Assembly (NCBI GenBank): GCA_023410905.1
Contig: JAEYPL010000354.1
Span: 1-23,828 of the forward strand
DNA length: 23,828 nt
Reading direction: 5' to 3'
Source: Pseudomonadota bacterium
GTDB taxonomy: Bacteria > Pseudomonadota > Alphaproteobacteria > Rhizobiales > Hyphomicrobiaceae
The notes beneath the pieces are model-generated. The model had not been told where the DNA came from, did no database searches, and saw only the letters and a list, made by a program, of their open reading frames with translations. Numbering within the stretch: position 1 is the stretch's first letter; each line of letters starts with the position of its first letter. Of the stretch, positions 21,704-23,828 are shown piece by piece. Made by a program: the position numbers and the translations under genes.

Positions 21704-23828
21704 ATGGACACGACGGAACGCACAGGTAAACGGCGGCTGGCGCGGGAGGATCTGATCCTGCTGCTGATGGCGGCGATCGCCTCCGTCGCTGTGCTCGCCA
21801 TTGCGGCCTTCGACACCAGCATTCAGGTCGTCGGCAGTCTCAGGCTCGGCTCGCTGCTCGCCGGCACTGTGCTCATGGGCGCCGCTGCCGCCATGGTCAC
21901 GCTGATCTGGCGCTCCTGGCTTCAGCAGCGCTGGCGGCTCTGGCAGCGCCGCGACGAGGTCGTCGAGTTGCGCCGCAGCCTCGCCGCCGCCGAAGCGATC
22001 ATCAAGGCCGAGCCGCAAGTGCTCATCTTCTGGCAGCAGGGCGAGAACATGCGCGTCGCCGCGCACACGCTCACGACGGTGCCGGGACTGCCGGAAGATC
22101 CACAGCTTCTCATGCGCCTTGGCGCATGGCTCGAGCCCGAGGCGGCCCGCGATCTCAAGACCAAGCTCGATACGCTCTTCACACAGGGCCAGCCCTTCAA
22201 TCTGCTGCTGCGCACGGGCGCCGGCGGCGACGTGGAAGCCGATGGACGCGTTTCCGGCGGCCGCGCCATCCTGCGCTTCCGGGATATTGCCGGCTATCGC
22301 AAGCAGGTCGCCGAGATCATCTCGCAGCATCGCCAGCTCGCGCGCGACATCGGCCTCGGCCGCGCGCTCTACAATGCGCTGCCCCATCCCGTGTGGATCC
22401 GCGGCGGCAGCGGCCAGATCGAATGGGTGAACAAGGCTTACATGCGTGCGGTCGGCGCAAAGAGCGAGCACGACGTCACGGACCGCCAGCTCGAGTTGCT
22501 CGAGACGCGCCAGCGCGAGGAACTCGCGAACGTCCTCGTGCGCCAGGAGAGCTTCCGTAAGCGTATGCCGCTGATCATCGGAGGCGAGCGCCGTCATCAT
22601 GACATCGTCGTGCTGCCGTTCGGCGAGGCGAGCGTCGCCTGCGCCATCGACGTCACGGCCATCCAGAGTGCGGAAAGCGAGCTCGACCGCCTCGTCGCCA
22701 CCTTCTATCGCACACTCGACCGCGTCTCCACGGCCGTCGCCATCTTCTCGCGCGACCAGCGGCTCAGCTTCTTCAACGAGGCCTTCGCCAAGCTCTGGCA
22801 GCTCGACGCAGACTGGCTAAGCCAAGGCCCGATGCATGGCGAGCTTCTCGATCGCCTGCGCGAGCGAAGCCGCATTCCCGAGGTCGTGAACTATCGCGAA
22901 TGGAAGACCAAGGTTCTCGCCGGCTACAAGACCGGCTCGGAGCCCGAGGAGTGGTGGCATCTTCCCGATGGCCGCTCGCTGCACGTCATGGCCGAGGAAC
23001 GTCCCGATGGCGGCATCACGTATCTCTATGAGAACGAAACCGAGCGCATATCCCTCGCGAGCCGCTACGATGAGATGGTCCGCGTTCAGCGCGAGACACT
23101 CGACCATCTCGACGAGGGCGTCGCCGTGTTCGGCACGGACGGCCGCCTGAAGCTCTTCAATCACGCCTTCGAACGCATCTGGAAGCTCGGCCGGCGCACG
23201 CTCCAGGACGAGCCGCACATCGACGAAATCATTCGTCAGTGCAAGATCCTCCATGACGACCCCGCCGAATGGGACCACATCGCTCAAGCCGCGACGGCGT
23301 TCTCCGACCAGCGCCAGCACGCAAAGGGCCAGATGACCCGCGCCGATCTGAGCGTGATCGACTACGCCGCACTGCCGCTGCCCGATGGCGGCACGCTCGT
23401 CAGCTTTGCCGACGTCACGGTCACGAAGCGGTACGCCCGCGCGCTCGAGGAACGCAACGAGGCGCTTGTGGCCGCCGACCGGCTCAAGAGCCAGTTCATC
23501 AGTCACGTCTCCTATGAGCTGCGCACCCCGCTCACGAGCATCATCGGCTTCACCGAGCTGCTTTCCAGCCCGCGTATCGGCGAATTGAACGACAAGCAGC
23601 AAGAGTATCTCTCGGCTGTCTCGCGCTCGTCGGAAACACTGCTTTCGACGATCAATGACATTCTGGATCTCGCCAATATCGACGCGGGGGCTCTCGAGCT
23701 GCGCCTGGCGCCGGCCAGGATCACGCCCATCATCGAGGCCGCGGCCCTCGGGGTGAAAGACCGCATGAGCCGCATTCATCTTGCGCTCGAAGTCGAGGTC
23801 GCAGAGGATGTCGACGAACTGATCGTCG
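21704..23828 (+). CDS. divL: DivL-like cell-cycle pseudo-histidine kinase (3' partial)
   Basis: 708 residues are visible; the gene runs past the window. Two N-terminal membrane helices (about 17-37 and 49-69) are followed by a coiled region and three PAS-type domains: about 220-310 (LYNALPHPVWIRGG), 333-440 (TFYRTLDRVSTAVAIFSRD) and 461-575 (VQRETLDHLDEGVAVFGTDG). The dimerisation helix then reads FISHVSYELRTPLTSIIGF. At the usual phosphoacceptor position of the SHELRTPL motif stands Tyr604. This substitution is the hallmark of Caulobacter DivL (Tyr550), which binds phosphorylated DivK and controls the CckA-CtrA cell-cycle relay instead of acting as a normal kinase. The start at ATG 21704 gives a good membrane anchor. 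An in-frame ATG at 21611 would add 31 residues of atypical composition. Confidence 0.9.
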   Translation, partial: MDTTERTGKRRLAREDLILLLMAAIASVAVLAIAAFDTSIQVVGSLRLGSLLAGTVLMGAAAAMVTLIWRSWLQQRWRLWQRRDEVVELRRSLAAAEAIIKAEPQVLIFWQQGENMRVAAHTLTTVPGLPEDPQLLMRLGAWLEPEAARDLKTKLDTLFTQGQPFNLLLRTGAGGDVEADGRVSGGRAILRFRDIAGYRKQVAEIISQHRQLARDIGLGRALYNALPHPVWIRGGSGQIEWVNKAYMRAVGAKSEHDVTDRQLELLETRQREELANVLVRQESFRKRMPLIIGGERRHHDIVVLPFGEASVACAIDVTAIQSAESELDRLVATFYRTLDRVSTAVAIFSRDQRLSFFNEAFAKLWQLDADWLSQGPMHGELLDRLRERSRIPEVVNYREWKTKVLAGYKTGSEPEEWWHLPDGRSLHVMAEERPDGGITYLYENETERISLASRYDEMVRVQRETLDHLDEGVAVFGTDGRLKLFNHAFERIWKLGRRTLQDEPHIDEIIRQCKILHDDPAEWDHIAQAATAFSDQRQHAKGQMTRADLSVIDYAALPLPDGGTLVSFADVTVTKRYARALEERNEALVAADRLKSQFISHVSYELRTPLTSIIGFTELLSSPRIGELNDKQQEYLSAVSRSSETLLSTINDILDLANIDAGALELRLAPARITPIIEAAALGVKDRMSRIHLALEVEVAEDVDELIV

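Overview
This is a gene-dense, high-GC stretch of a bacterial chromosome. The gene set points to an alphaproteobacterium, probably of the order Hyphomicrobiales (inference). The evidence is a DivL-type cell-cycle pseudo-kinase, the hflK-hflC-DUF2065 cluster, the trkA-dat pair, adjacent lysC and ptsP, a FixL-type PAS domain and an alphaproteobacterial porin. I see no rRNA, tRNA, CRISPR array, transposase or phage gene.

Layout. 1-3924: two hybrid sensor histidine kinases in tandem on the + strand. The first is cut by the window edge and carries a degenerate receiver plus a normal one. The second has a FixL-like, probably haem-binding PAS domain. 3925-4539: a long intergenic region with several inverted repeats and a possible 30-residue membrane peptide on the - strand. 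4540-5661: a site-2 protease with C-terminal CBS domains. 5748-8420: an AlkA-family DNA glycosylase, a GNAT acetyltransferase and TrkA, the last two overlapping by ATGA. 8460-10597: D-amino-acid transaminase, then an M20 amidohydrolase broken by a one-base frameshift, closed by a strong terminator. 11158-12624: an outer-membrane porin with a long leader.

A bidirectional terminator near 12665 separates the porin from a - strand operon, hflK-hflC-DUF2065 (14903 back to 12689), whose genes overlap by four bases. Divergent from it, on the + strand, come lysC, ptsP (the nitrogen PTS enzyme I), an enoyl-CoA hydratase/isomerase-family protein with isomerase-like active-site residues, and an unrecognised membrane-anchored protein. 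After an A+T-rich control region the window ends inside divL, in which Tyr replaces the phosphoacceptor His.

Functional themes are sensing and signalling (two hybrid kinases, PtsP, DivL), membrane proteolysis and its control (site-2 protease, HflKC), potassium uptake and amino-acid metabolism. Most of the content is ordinary chromosomal housekeeping. I found no clearly new multi-gene system. The points most worth a second look are the FixL-like hybrid kinase, the DivL tyrosine, the pseudo-receiver, the frameshifted amidohydrolase, the unknown 503-residue protein and the structured intergenic regions around 4000-4450 and 21450-21600.
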